Below are positions 13,548 through 20,801 of a DNA stretch of 47,539 bases, piece by piece (position 1 is the stretch's first letter; every line of letters starts with the position of its first letter). Position numbers and translations under genes: made by a program. The notes below the pieces were generated by a model. The model did not search any database. It saw only the letters and a list, made by a program, of their open reading frames with translations, and was not told the origin of the DNA. The stretch comes from a virus. The stretch spans positions 1-47,539 of IMG/VR virus record IMGVR_UViG_3300027779_002940; one strand, given 5' to 3'.

Positions 13548-14034
13548 TAGATTGATTTACACTTTTTAAAATTTTTGTGGTCGATATATCGACTTCGAAG
13601 TCTATGAACTCGCACTTCGCCCCAATACTTTCGAGTGTCCTTCTGTCTGAATTATCTATGCTGTTGATGTCGTAGTCTCCGCCTTTTACGTAAATATCCG
13701 GCTCAGACAAAGATATAAAACGATTTGCGGAAGCCCCCTCAAATACAGTTACAAAATCGACACAACTCAAAGCTGAAAGCACGTAAGCCCTGTGATCTTG
13801 ACTGTTTACTGGCCTATTCTCCCCCTTTAGTATACTCACGCCCAAATCATCATTAATCCCGACAACCAATACGTCCCCAAATGCTTTAGCCTTTTGCAAG
13901 TATAGGATATGACCAATATGAAGCATGTCGAAGCACCCATTAGTTACGACAACTCTACCCCCCTTCAAGCAATGTCTAAAAATGTCGAAGCAGTGAAATG
14001 GGACGATCTTGGAAGAAGTTACTGGGCTAGTCAT
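13525..14034 (-). CDS. rfaE2: cytidylyltransferase-fold nucleotidyltransferase, RfaE2/HldE C-terminal type
   Basis: This 169-residue protein is the stand-alone adenylyltransferase half of HldE, which makes ADP-heptose from heptose-1-phosphate. The HxGH motif is H39-x-G-H42 in 'TNGCFDMLHIGH'. Other marks are 'VGINDDLGVSILKGENRPVN', 'DHRAYVLSALSCVDFVTVF' and 'PDIYVKGGDYDI' near residue 115, and 'STTKIL' near the end. The kinase half is on the opposite strand at 33814-34551, about 20 kb away. A different nucleotidyl transfer, for example to glycerol phosphate, is possible but fits less well. The start overlaps the upstream stop (ATGA). Confidence 0.85.
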   Translation of the reverse strand: MTSPVTSSKIVPFHCFDIFRHCLKGGRVVVTNGCFDMLHIGHILYLQKAKAFGDVLVVGINDDLGVSILKGENRPVNSQDHRAYVLSALSCVDFVTVFEGASANRFISLSEPDIYVKGGDYDINSIDNSDRRTLESIGAKCEFIDFEVDISTTKILKSVNQSNAKSIRH

Positions 14035-14216
14035 TTTTCAACAATATAATATGACTCGCCGCCATTAAGCTTATTTTCTTCAAGCTTTTTGATGTAAAAC
14101 TCTGCCTGTTCTTTGCCGTATGCAGTCTTAGGAAAAACCCCGAAATTATAATCATTAGATTCACTTTTGACCATGTAATACCCCTTGTCTGTTTTTCTTC
14201 TAGGCATTTTTAGCAA
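14031..14216 (-). CDS. small hypothetical protein
   Basis: This 61-residue basic protein has an N-terminal Lys/Arg cluster and a helix (EQAEFYIKKLEENKLNGG). Its stop forms an ATGA overlap with the next gene at 14031-14034. The upstream gene's stop lies inside its first codons, so either ATG (14216 or 14207) could be used. There is no domain evidence. Confidence 0.55.
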   Translation of the reverse strand: MLKMPRRKTDKGYYMVKSESNDYNFGVFPKTAYGKEQAEFYIKKLEENKLNGGESYYIVEK

Positions 14217-14439
14217 TTTGTTTTAATTCCTCTAGGATTTTATCTTGGATATAGAGTTTCGCTAATAAATAGATAAGCTTTCTGCTAAGGTCTAGGACCG
14301 TTCTGTCTAGCTCCCTCTCATGGACCTCTTCTCTAGATAATCGAGCAGCCGTCCTAATTATCTTTTTCCACTCGTCCGCAACCCAAATAGCGTCCTGCTT
14401 TAAGGTATCCTTTTGCGAATTAAATTCTTTTATGCTCAC
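14200..14439 (-). CDS. small helical hypothetical protein
   Basis: This 79-residue protein is helical with an amphipathic second half (TVLDLSRKLIYLLAKLYIQDK). It is the first gene of the leftward block here and starts only 14 bases from the divergent signal peptidase gene. Its function is unknown. The promoter for this strand must lie inside or beyond the signal peptidase start. Confidence 0.55.
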   Translation of the reverse strand: MSIKEFNSQKDTLKQDAIWVADEWKKIIRTAARLSREEVHERELDRTVLDLSRKLIYLLAKLYIQDKILEELKQIAKNA

Positions 14440-14453
14440 GGGTGTAAAAGTCT

Positions 14454-14948
14454 GTGATGTTAATTACACTAAAAGAAGATATCAAAAAGATATGTTGGAT
14501 TTTGTATAAAAAAGATTACTGGCGTGTAACCGTGCTTCTTATTGTGTCGATATTTCTTATTAAATCAAATTTCAAAGTATACCTAGTGAAAGGGGACAGC
14601 ATGGAGCCCAATTTAAACAATCACGAAGTCTTTATCGTGAATTTTTTAGCGCACAAAATATTCGGGATTAAAAGATATGATGTGTTAGTGCTTATTGACG
14701 ACGAGGGAGATGGAGTAGTGAAAAGAGTAGTCGGTATGCCCAAGGAAAGAGTTAAGTTGACGAATGGAGTTATTTATATAGACGGCAAAAGGAAAGACTT
14801 TCCTCTAGCTGTTTATAGAGACGCAATGGCTATGACTACCGAAGAGATTACATTAAAAGAAGGAGAATACTTTTTTATAGGAGACAATAGAGGCAATACT
14901 TCTTTTGGGATAACGAGGGAAGAGAATATAATTGGACTCTTAAAGTAA
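14454..14948 (+). CDS. lepB: signal peptidase I
   Basis: This 164-residue protein has one N-terminal membrane segment (VTVLLIVSIFLIKSNF, about 25-40). The Ser-Lys dyad motifs follow: 'VKGDSMEP' with nucleophile S49, and 'VVKRVVGMP' with general base K90. It ends with box-E-like 'GDNRGNTSFG' (143-152). Type I signal peptidases cut secretory signal peptides at the outer face of the inner membrane. It is the only + strand gene between 2128 and 18632, has its own terminator (14949-14974), and its start is 14 bases from a divergent gene. It could process phage or host exported proteins. Confidence 0.9.
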   Translation: MMLITLKEDIKKICWILYKKDYWRVTVLLIVSIFLIKSNFKVYLVKGDSMEPNLNNHEVFIVNFLAHKIFGIKRYDVLVLIDDEGDGVVKRVVGMPKERVKLTNGVIYIDGKRKDFPLAVYRDAMAMTTEEITLKEGEYFFIGDNRGNTSFGITREENIIGLLK

Positions 14949-14974
14949 AAGGCGGGAGCGAAAGCCCCCGCCTT
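14949..14974 (+). terminator. bidirectional GNRA-loop terminator
   Basis: An 8-bp stem (AAGGCGGG/CCCGCCTT), one mismatch, then GC-GAAA-GC closes a GAAA tetraloop and is followed by AGTTTTA. It lies directly after the signal peptidase stop. On the minus strand the same hairpin is followed by TTTTAC and could terminate the gene ending at 14979. Confidence 0.8.
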
Positions 14975-14978
14975 AGTT

Positions 14979-15164
14979 TTACATGGTCAGTTTATTGACC
15001 AATCTTCTCGTACAAGCATCTATTTTATTTAGCTTGTCTATAGTTTGCTCATGCATTTCAGCGTGAGCTCGGGTAGTTTTAGGAAGCTTAGCTACTCGCC
15101 TTGCTTCCCAGCATTCTTTACCCACCAACACCGCCGTCCACACAGTTAATACTATGTATTCCAT
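14979..15164 (-). CDS. small membrane-anchored protein
   Basis: This 61-residue protein has a short N-terminal hydrophobic stretch (YIVLTVWTAVLVG, residues 3-15), then a charged helix to the end. A small inner-membrane or lysis-related role is possible but not shown. It lies between the terminator at 14949-14974 and the HNH endonuclease. Confidence 0.5.
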   Translation of the reverse strand: MEYIVLTVWTAVLVGKECWEARRVAKLPKTTRAHAEMHEQTIDKLNKIDACTRRLVNKLTM

Positions 15165-15183
15165 AGGTGGGTTTAATTACACC

Positions 15184-15834
15184 TTAAATACGCCTTTTCT
15201 TCTTTTGTTCTTTGCCTATTTTCTTAACATGATAGCCACGATTTATTAGTACCTGTTTGCACAAGGCCACGAACTGAGAGACAGTTAAGTCATTTTTAGC
15301 CATATTGGCATTACGAGTAGCTAACCCCATGTTTTCTAAATCGTTAGTACCGCCCTTTGAAATGGGGGTAACATGATCTAAGGAGTAAGTTTCAGATTTG
15401 GCAAGGTCTATTTGAGATCCCGTCAAATAACACCTAGGATTAGATCCAAGTTTGCCTAATACTTCTTTAATCCCATATGGCTTATTTATATTATTAACCC
15501 TGTCATACGAGGACGACCTGCTTCTCCTTCTATAAAGTTTCATTTTATGCCTTACTTGTTGTCTAGCTGTTTTTTTTCTCTTGAAAAATTCGCGCTTTTG
15601 TATCAGCTTGTAGATTCTTGATTTAAATGAATTGATTTTTTTCGACACGGCCCCTTCTCCGGTCAGCATGTAAGCTCGGTGCTGTGCTTGTTTTGCGGCC
15701 TTTTGGCCTCCCTTTAGATGATAACAAACCGTAGACTTACTACAGGGGATCGTCTTAGCTATTGCGCGGTAGCTTAACCCTTGCCTCCTCAGGAGAACGA
15801 TTTTTTTTCCAAGGATTGTAGGTTTAGTTCCCAA
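15184..15834 (-). CDS. HNH endonuclease with N-terminal helix-turn-helix
   Basis: This 216-residue basic protein begins with a helix-turn-helix ('RRQGLSYRAIAKTIPCSKST', about 16-35). A Lys/Arg-rich linker follows, then an HNH domain ('CYLTGSQIDLAKSETYSLDH', 'VTPISKGGTNDLENMGLA', 'NANMAKNDLT'). This is the layout of free-standing phage homing-type endonucleases, which cut DNA at one site and aid gene spread. No in-frame ATG precedes the N-terminal motif, so a TTG start at 15834 is used. It lies next to the tRNA gene, a common site for such mobile endonucleases. Confidence 0.8.
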   Translation of the reverse strand: MGTKPTILGKKIVLLRRQGLSYRAIAKTIPCSKSTVCYHLKGGQKAAKQAQHRAYMLTGEGAVSKKINSFKSRIYKLIQKREFFKRKKTARQQVRHKMKLYRRRSRSSSYDRVNNINKPYGIKEVLGKLGSNPRCYLTGSQIDLAKSETYSLDHVTPISKGGTNDLENMGLATRNANMAKNDLTVSQFVALCKQVLINRGYHVKKIGKEQKKKRRI

Positions 15835-15882
15835 AACAAGTGAATACTATTACACTCATTTAGGCTGTGGATATGAATTAAA

Positions 15883-15959
15883 TGGCAGATGAGATGGGAC
15901 TCGAACCCATAACCCTCGGTTTAGAAAACCGATGCTCTATCCAATTGAGCTACTCATCC
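15883..15959 (-). tRNA. tRNA-Arg (anticodon UCU), CCA encoded
   Basis: The minus strand folds as a 77-nt cloverleaf: a 7-bp acceptor stem (GGATGAG/CTCATCT, with a G-U at the end), D arm (GCTC/GAGC), a 5-bp anticodon stem with loop TTTCTAA (anticodon TCT), a 5-nt variable loop, T arm with TTCGAGT loop, discriminator G and genomic CCA. It reads AGA/AGG codons, which are frequent in this window's genes. The 5' acceptor stem overlaps the stop codon of the ORF at 15954-16109. Confidence 0.95.
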
Positions 15960-16109
15960 TTCTCTTTCTTTTTCTCTTACTCTCCTCATATAGTCCCTCT
16001 TTTGCATCCTTCTCCTTTCGGGATCTTTCTCGTCATAAACTCTTCTCGCTTTCTTAGCAGCAGACTTACCTTTGTCTGTTTTAAAATATGTTTCGTGTTT
16101 CTTCGACAT
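15954..16109 (-). CDS. 51-residue very basic protein overlapping the tRNA
   Basis: This 51-codon ORF encodes a strongly basic peptide (MSKKHETYFKTDKGKSAAKK ... RRMQKRDYMRRVREKERE). Its TGA stop lies inside the 5' acceptor stem of tRNA-Arg, overlapping it by six bases. It resembles other short Lys/Arg-rich phage ORFs in the window. It may be nucleic-acid-binding or simply the leader of a tRNA-containing transcript. Confidence 0.45.
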   Translation of the reverse strand: MSKKHETYFKTDKGKSAAKKARRVYDEKDPERRRMQKRDYMRRVREKEREG

Positions 16110-16181
16110 GGTATATCGTCCACTATAGAGGAAAAAACCTCGTCGGGAAAAAATCCGGTTTTTTTAAAACTCTAACATCGT

Positions 16182-17069
16182 TTACTCATCCAAAGTGACA
16201 GCCCTGCCTTTGTCCGATTCCCAATCATGTTCTGGCCTGTCTACTTTTTGGTTTCTCTCAACAACTGCTTTTAATACCAAGCTATTTTTCATCTGATGCA
16301 AGAGGGAGTTCGTATCCTTTGGGAAGCAAGTCCCACCGAACCCTGCTTTCCCGTCTGGGCCGGGTACGTCCGTGTGGCTTGATCCTATTCTGTCATCCAA
16401 GGAAACCATATCTACAACGGATCTATAATTTACATCGTGGCTTGAGCAGAATTGGTATATCTCGTTAAAGAAAGAGACCTTAGTGGCTAAGAAGCTGTTT
16501 CTCACGAGCTTAGATAGCTCTGCCTCTCTCGTCCGGCAAAAGATTAGAGTGTCATCAAGTATCTTCTTGTTCGTCTTCTTGTGCTTTCTTGCCGCCGAAT
16601 AAAGATCCCTGAAGTCTTCTATAAGTACCTGTTTCATAGAAAAATCATCCCCGTCTATCCCCATGATCCTATTATCGGCGTTCTTAAAATCATCTTCCCA
16701 ATTCGCCTCAGTTAAAAACTCAGGCATAAAACTCACCTTGTGTTCCGAACAGAAACCAACAGGCACGGTTGAACGAACGACAATTCTTTCCAAAGGATAG
16801 TCGTGGTCTGCCAAATCTGATATGACAGACGAAACGATTGATGTATTACAGGAGCCATCCTTATTCATCGGAGTCGGGACGCATACAAAAACAAAATTAC
16901 AATAGACAAGATCTTCTAGCTGCGTATTCGTAGGACTACATTTGTCGGGGTCAATATCGTAAACCAACGTACAGATCTCATCACACTCTAAAATACGAGT
17001 GGCTTTGCCAACATAACCATTCCCAATAATCCCTATTTTTAAGTCTTCGATTTGATTTACTGCTTTCAT
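16182..17069 (-). CDS. UDP-glucose/GDP-mannose dehydrogenase family, lacking the C-terminal domain
   Basis: This 295-residue protein has the nucleotide-sugar 6-dehydrogenase core: an NAD site 'GIIGNGYVG' (13-21), 'VCVPTP', 'RSTVPVG', 'PEFLTE', the central-domain 'SKLVRNSFLATKVSFFNE' with K187 and N191, and the catalytic Cys block 'GFGGTCFPKD' with C248. Full-length enzymes run about 390-450 residues and end with a sugar-nucleotide-binding domain. Here the chain stops about 45 residues after the catalytic Cys. It may be a minimal form or a remnant. It would make a UDP-uronic acid or a related sugar acid. Confidence 0.8.
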   Translation of the reverse strand: MKAVNQIEDLKIGIIGNGYVGKATRILECDEICTLVYDIDPDKCSPTNTQLEDLVYCNFVFVCVPTPMNKDGSCNTSIVSSVISDLADHDYPLERIVVRSTVPVGFCSEHKVSFMPEFLTEANWEDDFKNADNRIMGIDGDDFSMKQVLIEDFRDLYSAARKHKKTNKKILDDTLIFCRTREAELSKLVRNSFLATKVSFFNEIYQFCSSHDVNYRSVVDMVSLDDRIGSSHTDVPGPDGKAGFGGTCFPKDTNSLLHQMKNSLVLKAVVERNQKVDRPEHDWESDKGRAVTLDE

Positions 17070-17350
17070 ATCTCTAATATTATTTCCCCACTCTCCCCGT
17101 AGATGACAGCAATGGAATCGTCCCCTGCTGCTGAGAGGATTTTTCTCTTGCTCTCTTCGTCTATCTCTCCGCTCATAGTCTTTATGTAATCGACTAACTT
17201 GGATATACTTTTTTTTCTAATGCACTTGCAGCAATTTTTGACAAACATATATTTTGACATAAAAGTTTTATGCCAGTCGTAATTCTTGAAGAGAGAATCG
17301 TTGTCTATTAGAAAACGCCCAAACTGACTAATGTTTGAGAAAGTTTTCAT
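17066..17350 (-). CDS. small hypothetical protein
   Basis: This 94-residue basic protein includes a C-C-x-C cluster (VKNCCKCIRKK, about 38-48) and a helical second half. It joins both neighbours by ATGA overlaps (17066-17069 and 17347-17350), so it is part of the leftward nucleotide/sugar operon. No domain is recognised. Confidence 0.6.
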   Translation of the reverse strand: MKTFSNISQFGRFLIDNDSLFKNYDWHKTFMSKYMFVKNCCKCIRKKSISKLVDYIKTMSGEIDEESKRKILSAAGDDSIAVIYGESGEIILEI

Positions 17351-17703
17351 TTACCTAGCTTTTTAATTACTAACAAGGCGGCTAAAGATGTGAGGTAGAC
17401 AAAGGAGTAAAACCAAAGAGAAATAAAATCTTTTAGAGCCACGAACATAAGCGCACAGATGTAAAAGTTGATACAATAAGGACACGAAAGGATTTTATTG
17501 AAAAAGGTAGGGTTACTTTGTGCTAAGAAGTAAGGATACGTATCAGGGTCTAACTCTGATTCAGAATAATCTTCGAACTTATCTATCTTGAAAAACTTTT
17601 TTCCCACGCCCAGTAAACTAGCCCATTCACAAAATGCGTTTGTCTCAAACCATATAACCATTATACTCGCGGATATGCACGACAACAAAAGCGCGTCCAT
17701 CAT
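17347..17703 (-). CDS. membrane protein with CPYC motif
   Basis: This 118-residue protein has an N-terminal membrane segment (LLLSCISASIMVIWF) and a second region of two hydrophobic stretches (FYICALMFVALKDF, FYSFVYLTSLAALLVI), separated from the first by a soluble loop. 'ILSCPYCINFYI' contains a C-x-x-C next to the membrane, as in DUF1360-type small membrane proteins. That comparison is tentative. The ATG overlaps the dUTPase stop. Confidence 0.55.
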   Translation of the reverse strand: MMDALLLSCISASIMVIWFETNAFCEWASLLGVGKKFFKIDKFEDYSESELDPDTYPYFLAQSNPTFFNKILSCPYCINFYICALMFVALKDFISLWFYSFVYLTSLAALLVIKKLGK

Positions 17704-18173
17704 AAGCCTGTGCTCCCGAATCCAGATTCTCCCCTATCTGATTCTTCTAATTCCGATACCTCTTCGAATTCTACACTGTGGTATTTTTCTATAATCAATT
17801 GAGCGATCCTGTCTCCTTCGTTTATTTTAAAAGTATTAGAATCTCCCATTATGTTTTCGTAGCTGCCTACTTCGGAATTAGGCTTTTTATAATTTAAGTT
17901 TATCAAGACTACGCCAACGGGCCCTCTATAGCTAGGATCTACAACACCAGCTAAAACATCGATCCCCCTTTCGATGGCCAAGCCGCTTCTAGGAGCGATT
18001 CTACCGTAATAGCCTTCTGGTATAGCCACACACAGCGCAGTCGGCACTATGACTCTTTGCATGGGGGCGATTTCAGCGTAGGCCGAAGCGAATAAATCAT
18101 ACCCTGCGTCAGTCGGATGTGCCTTGAACGGGATTCTCGCACTACCGCTTAACTTCCTAAACTTAACATTCAT
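17700..18173 (-). CDS. dut: dUTPase
   Basis: This 157-residue protein has all five motifs of trimeric dUTPases: I 'TDAGYDLF' (21-28), II 'APRSGLA', III 'GVVDPSYRGPVGVVLIN', IV 'GDRIAQLII' and V 'RGESGFGSTG' (about 147-156). It hydrolyses dUTP to dUMP and PPi, keeping uracil out of phage DNA and supplying dUMP. The dCMP deaminase just upstream overlaps it by 11 bases and also makes dUMP, so the pair forms a pyrimidine module. Confidence 0.95.
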   Translation of the reverse strand: MNVKFRKLSGSARIPFKAHPTDAGYDLFASAYAEIAPMQRVIVPTALCVAIPEGYYGRIAPRSGLAIERGIDVLAGVVDPSYRGPVGVVLINLNYKKPNSEVGSYENIMGDSNTFKINEGDRIAQLIIEKYHSVEFEEVSELEESDRGESGFGSTGL

Positions 18174-18567
18174 ATTTGTTTATTATTATACCTAGTTCCT
18201 TTGCTATATCTAAAGAAGAGGCGTCTCTTTCGTATTCCTCTTCATAAATAACATTTTTTATTCCATACGAAGCAATGTTTCTCAGACAATCATTACACGG
18301 CAGTAAGGTACAGGCTAACAAGTAAGCCTCATTGGGTTGTATATATCTAAGCGCATTCGCCTCGGCGTGAACCACCCTCTGCCTTCTTTCGTCTCTATCA
18401 TCCCAGTTTATTTCTACTCCTTTGGGTGCTCCGTTGTACCCCAATGAAGCCACGGAATTATCCTGCCTTAGGATACATGCCCCGACTTGGACGTACGGGT
18501 CTTCACTCCTTAGTGAAGCCACTTTCGCTAATTTTAAAGCGTATATGTCCCAGTTGATCCTAGTCAC
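18163..18567 (-). CDS. dCMP deaminase
   Basis: This 134-residue protein has the zinc cytidine/deoxycytidylate deaminase motif: H67-A-E69 ('VVHAEANAL') and C91-x-x-C94 ('LPCNDCLRN'). The 'SEDPYVQVGACILRQDNSVA' strand and 'GYNGAPKG' loop are typical of dCMP deaminases. It converts dCMP to dUMP for thymidylate synthesis. The start is a GTG at 18567, immediately after an A/T-rich segment. The C-terminus overlaps dut. Confidence 0.9.
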   Translation of the reverse strand: MTRINWDIYALKLAKVASLRSEDPYVQVGACILRQDNSVASLGYNGAPKGVEINWDDRDERRQRVVHAEANALRYIQPNEAYLLACTLLPCNDCLRNIASYGIKNVIYEEEYERDASSLDIAKELGIIINKYEC

Positions 18568-18596
18568 AATTAAAAGTTTTTTTTACTCTTGTACGC

Positions 18597-18602
18597 TATA
18601 AT
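18597..18602 (+). promoter_or_regulatory. -10 box TATAAT of a rightward promoter
   Basis: A perfect TATAAT lies 30 bases before the start of the gene at 18632, in the 64-base divergent gap. No good -35 hexamer is found 16-18 bases upstream. The surrounding CTATAATAG is palindromic, so a -10-like element also faces the leftward dCMP deaminase gene. This gap is where transcription orientation switches. Confidence 0.5.
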
Positions 18603-18631
18603 AGAATTCAGATAGCAAAAATCTATTTATC

Positions 18632-19063
18632 ATGACAATCAACGAAGCTACAGTCAAAGTTATCGACTTTTTGGAAAAAACAAAAAAACCATATATCGTC
18701 GTAGATGATGACTTTTTGAATATAGTAACGATTTCTGGGGACGACTCAGACAAACCCGCTGTCATTTTGGCTCTGAAAGATATGGAGCAGAACAACGTGG
18801 TGAAATCTCTTTTTTTCGGCGAAAAACAATACTACATTTTGACCAGTGGGTTAGATTCTTTTACTCAGAATATAGACCTGTCTCCCTCTACTTGTAATGA
18901 AGTCTCTAAGGTAATTGCAAAATTCTGCAACGTCATAGATGACTATAAGGATGAGTGCGACCCGACAAACTTAACGGAAAAGGACATTTTTAACTTGACT
19001 GTTATCTGTAATTTCTTCTTTGATTCCGCATCTCCTTCTCAGGGGGGAGAAAAAGGCGAGTGA
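18632..19063 (+). CDS. hypothetical protein, unknown function
   Basis: This 143-residue acidic protein begins MTINEATVKVIDFLEKTKKP and may hold a small winged-helix-like unit (helix, 'YIVVDDDFLNIVTISGDDSD', helix, then 'KSLFFGEKQYYILTS'). That fold is a guess. It is the first gene of the long rightward block. Its last codons overlap the first stem of the structured RNA region that follows. Confidence 0.6.
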   Translation: MTINEATVKVIDFLEKTKKPYIVVDDDFLNIVTISGDDSDKPAVILALKDMEQNNVVKSLFFGEKQYYILTSGLDSFTQNIDLSPSTCNEVSKVIAKFCNVIDDYKDECDPTNLTEKDIFNLTVICNFFFDSASPSQGGEKGE

Positions 19064-19430
19064 AAATCTCCCTTCCTGCCGAGTTTAACAGCGGCAAGGT
19101 TTCCTAAGGTGAGACAATGATGAGGTTCGTTTGAACTGTCAGGCATTAGGGTAGTGCCACATCCAAAAGGAATGAATCCCTCAGAGTAGAACACGCTCTG
19201 TAAAAAACTGATAGGTAGCCCCTATCGTGATACCCTCCGTGTGACCATGCGTCAGGGATGATCGCTGTTAGTAGTTTTAAAGCACAGTTTCTGCGCCTTA
19301 TTTATAAGGTAAGCGATTCCGTTTTTACGGTGGTGTTAAGCCTGTGGAATGTCCCATCCACGTCAAAAAAACACAGGGCCGAAGAGAAAGTAGGCACACA
19401 CCAATCTCCCCCTTGTGGGGGGATTGTGTC
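19042..19430 (+). ncRNA. candidate large structured RNA, class unknown
   Basis: After the stop at 19063 there is no convincing gene until 19525, but the DNA folds into a run of hairpins. Stems I can pair by eye include 19045-19050/19067-19072, 19075-19081/19092-19099, 19113-19116/19137-19140 with inner 19125-19128/19133-19136, 19142-19145/19155-19158, 19182-19186/19196-19200, 19210-19215/19221-19226, 19233-19235/19255-19257 with inner 19242-19245/19251-19254, 19282-19287/19291-19296, 19341-19346/19372-19377, and a long stem at about 19398-19429. It is not a tmRNA, tRNA or RNase P RNA by motif. It may resemble phage giant RNAs such as GOLLD or ROOL in kind. The strand is inferred from the neighbours. 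Confidence 0.5.
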
Positions 19431-19524
19431 CTATATTTCCGAGAAAAAGTCATTCACACAACGGTTGTTCATAATTTACTTTTAATGCTTGACTTTCGTT
19501 ATCCTGCGTATATCTTTCCTCTTC

Positions 19525-20151
19525 ATGGAGGTTTTAAGCAGTCTTAGATCTAACGTCATTGGTATATCCGGTGTCGCTGGTAGCGGAAAAGATACATTCT
19601 ATAAGCTTTTGCTAGAACACTGTAATGCTAGGAATATTAAATGCGCTAGATTCTCTTTAGCGGATAATCTTAAAAAAGATTTAAAACCATTTTGCGTTTC
19701 TAATTACAAAATAAACCCCCTTAACTGCACGAGAAATGAGAAGGATACATTGAGACCCTTAATGGTATTTCACGGTGCTGCTATGAGGAGAATATCCAAT
19801 GGGCGTCATTGGATTAATAAGTCTCATAAGGAGATGAGCAATAAGAAGTATGAGAACCACTTGAAAGTCATTACAGATATAAGATATAACCAATATGACA
19901 AGGATGAGGTGCATTGGGTAAGGAAGGAGTTGGGGGGAGTTCTTGTTCACATAGGCCAATTTGGAGAATTCAAAAATTCAAAAACTGGAAAATTAGAAAA
20001 AGATTTTTTGTTTCCTGCTAATTTATACGAAGAAGTTTACGACCCTCAAATTAGTAAATTGGCTGATTACAATATCTCTTGGAAGACGGTATCCGATGTG
20101 ATTGCGTTGTCTCCTCATATAAGAAAGTTCATGGGATGGATGAGAGAATAG
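19525..20151 (+). CDS. deoxynucleoside monophosphate kinase-like P-loop protein
   Basis: From the ATG at 19525 this 208-residue protein begins MEVLSSLRSNVIGISGVAGS, with Walker A 'GVAGSGKDT' at residues 16-24. It resembles the phage dNMP kinase family (T4 gene 1), which phosphorylates dNMPs for DNA synthesis. The conserved 'FHGAAMRRISNGRHWI' and 'ITDIRYNQYDKDEV' are consistent with that family's substrate and lid regions. An upstream TTG at 19489 gives a longer form that is less likely. The end overlaps the next gene by 16 bases. Confidence 0.75.
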   Translation: MEVLSSLRSNVIGISGVAGSGKDTFYKLLLEHCNARNIKCARFSLADNLKKDLKPFCVSNYKINPLNCTRNEKDTLRPLMVFHGAAMRRISNGRHWINKSHKEMSNKKYENHLKVITDIRYNQYDKDEVHWVRKELGGVLVHIGQFGEFKNSKTGKLEKDFLFPANLYEEVYDPQISKLADYNISWKTVSDVIALSPHIRKFMGWMRE

Positions 20152-20801
20152 AAACACAACTAGAGTTATCTCTTAAAAAAGATAGCATACCTATAGAGAA
20201 GAAAACTAATTACGATGATGATTATGAATTGATATTACGAGTTAGGGACGAAGCTTGTTGTGAGAGTTTTGAGAAGTTAGTGGATAGACATACTGGGATA
20301 GTATATAAAATAATGGGTAAGTACAAAAGGTATATCCAGACCAATGGGCTTGACTTTGAGGAGATAAGAGAGGAAAAACAGTTTTTGCTGTACGAGTCCA
20401 TACGGTCTTTTAATCCAGATAAAGGAGTTAAATTTTCTACTTGGGCGGGGAATCAGACCAGATACTTCTGTTTAAACAGAGTGAGAAAAGAAGCACGGAA
20501 AATTTTGGTTCCCGACGAAAAGATTAATTATTTTTTAGACAACACCGAAAGGGAGTCTATAATAGACTTTGAAGAGATAAAGGAGTTGGTTTTTTTTCTC
20601 TTATCAAAACTTAAAGACCCTAGAATGAAAAGGGTGTTTGAGTTAAGATATTTTAGTGGTTCGAGGAAGGTAGTCCCTTTCCATAAAATCGCTAAAGTTA
20701 TGGAGGTCGCGCCCCAAACTGTGGTCAACCTTCATAACAAAGCAAAGAAAATGCTAGTGAGGAAAATTAAAACAGATAACCATAAAAGCGAAATACTATG
20801 A
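20136..20801 (+). CDS. second sigma-70-like factor (regions 2 and 4)
   Basis: The ATG at 20136 (MDERIETQLELS) is preferred over a TTG at 20079. The 221-residue protein has a region 2-like block ('FEKLVDRHTGIVYKIMGKYK', 'EEKQFLLYESIRSFNPDKGV', 'KFSTWAGNQTRYFCLNRVRK') and a C-terminal region 4-like helix-turn-helix ('VVPFHKIAKVMEVAPQTVVN'). Regions 1.2 and 3 are missing or weak. This makes it a shorter factor than the one at 8789-9637, and it may serve a different (late) promoter class. It couples to dNMP kinase by overlap. Confidence 0.8.
   Translation: MDERIETQLELSLKKDSIPIEKKTNYDDDYELILRVRDEACCESFEKLVDRHTGIVYKIMGKYKRYIQTNGLDFEEIREEKQFLLYESIRSFNPDKGVKFSTWAGNQTRYFCLNRVRKEARKILVPDEKINYFLDNTERESIIDFEEIKELVFFLLSKLKDPRMKRVFELRYFSGSRKVVPFHKIAKVMEVAPQTVVNLHNKAKKMLVRKIKTDNHKSEIL

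Noticed and set aside
19042-19430. tmRNA or RNase P RNA for the structured region
   Set aside because: No tRNA-like end, tag ORF, or the conserved P4/CR motifs could be found by eye.
19258-19547. Two overlapping ORFs of 67-75 residues in the gap before the dNMP kinase
   Set aside because: They lie in the hairpin-rich region, have low-complexity, shadow-like composition, and no start with good context; the RNA-structure explanation fits better.
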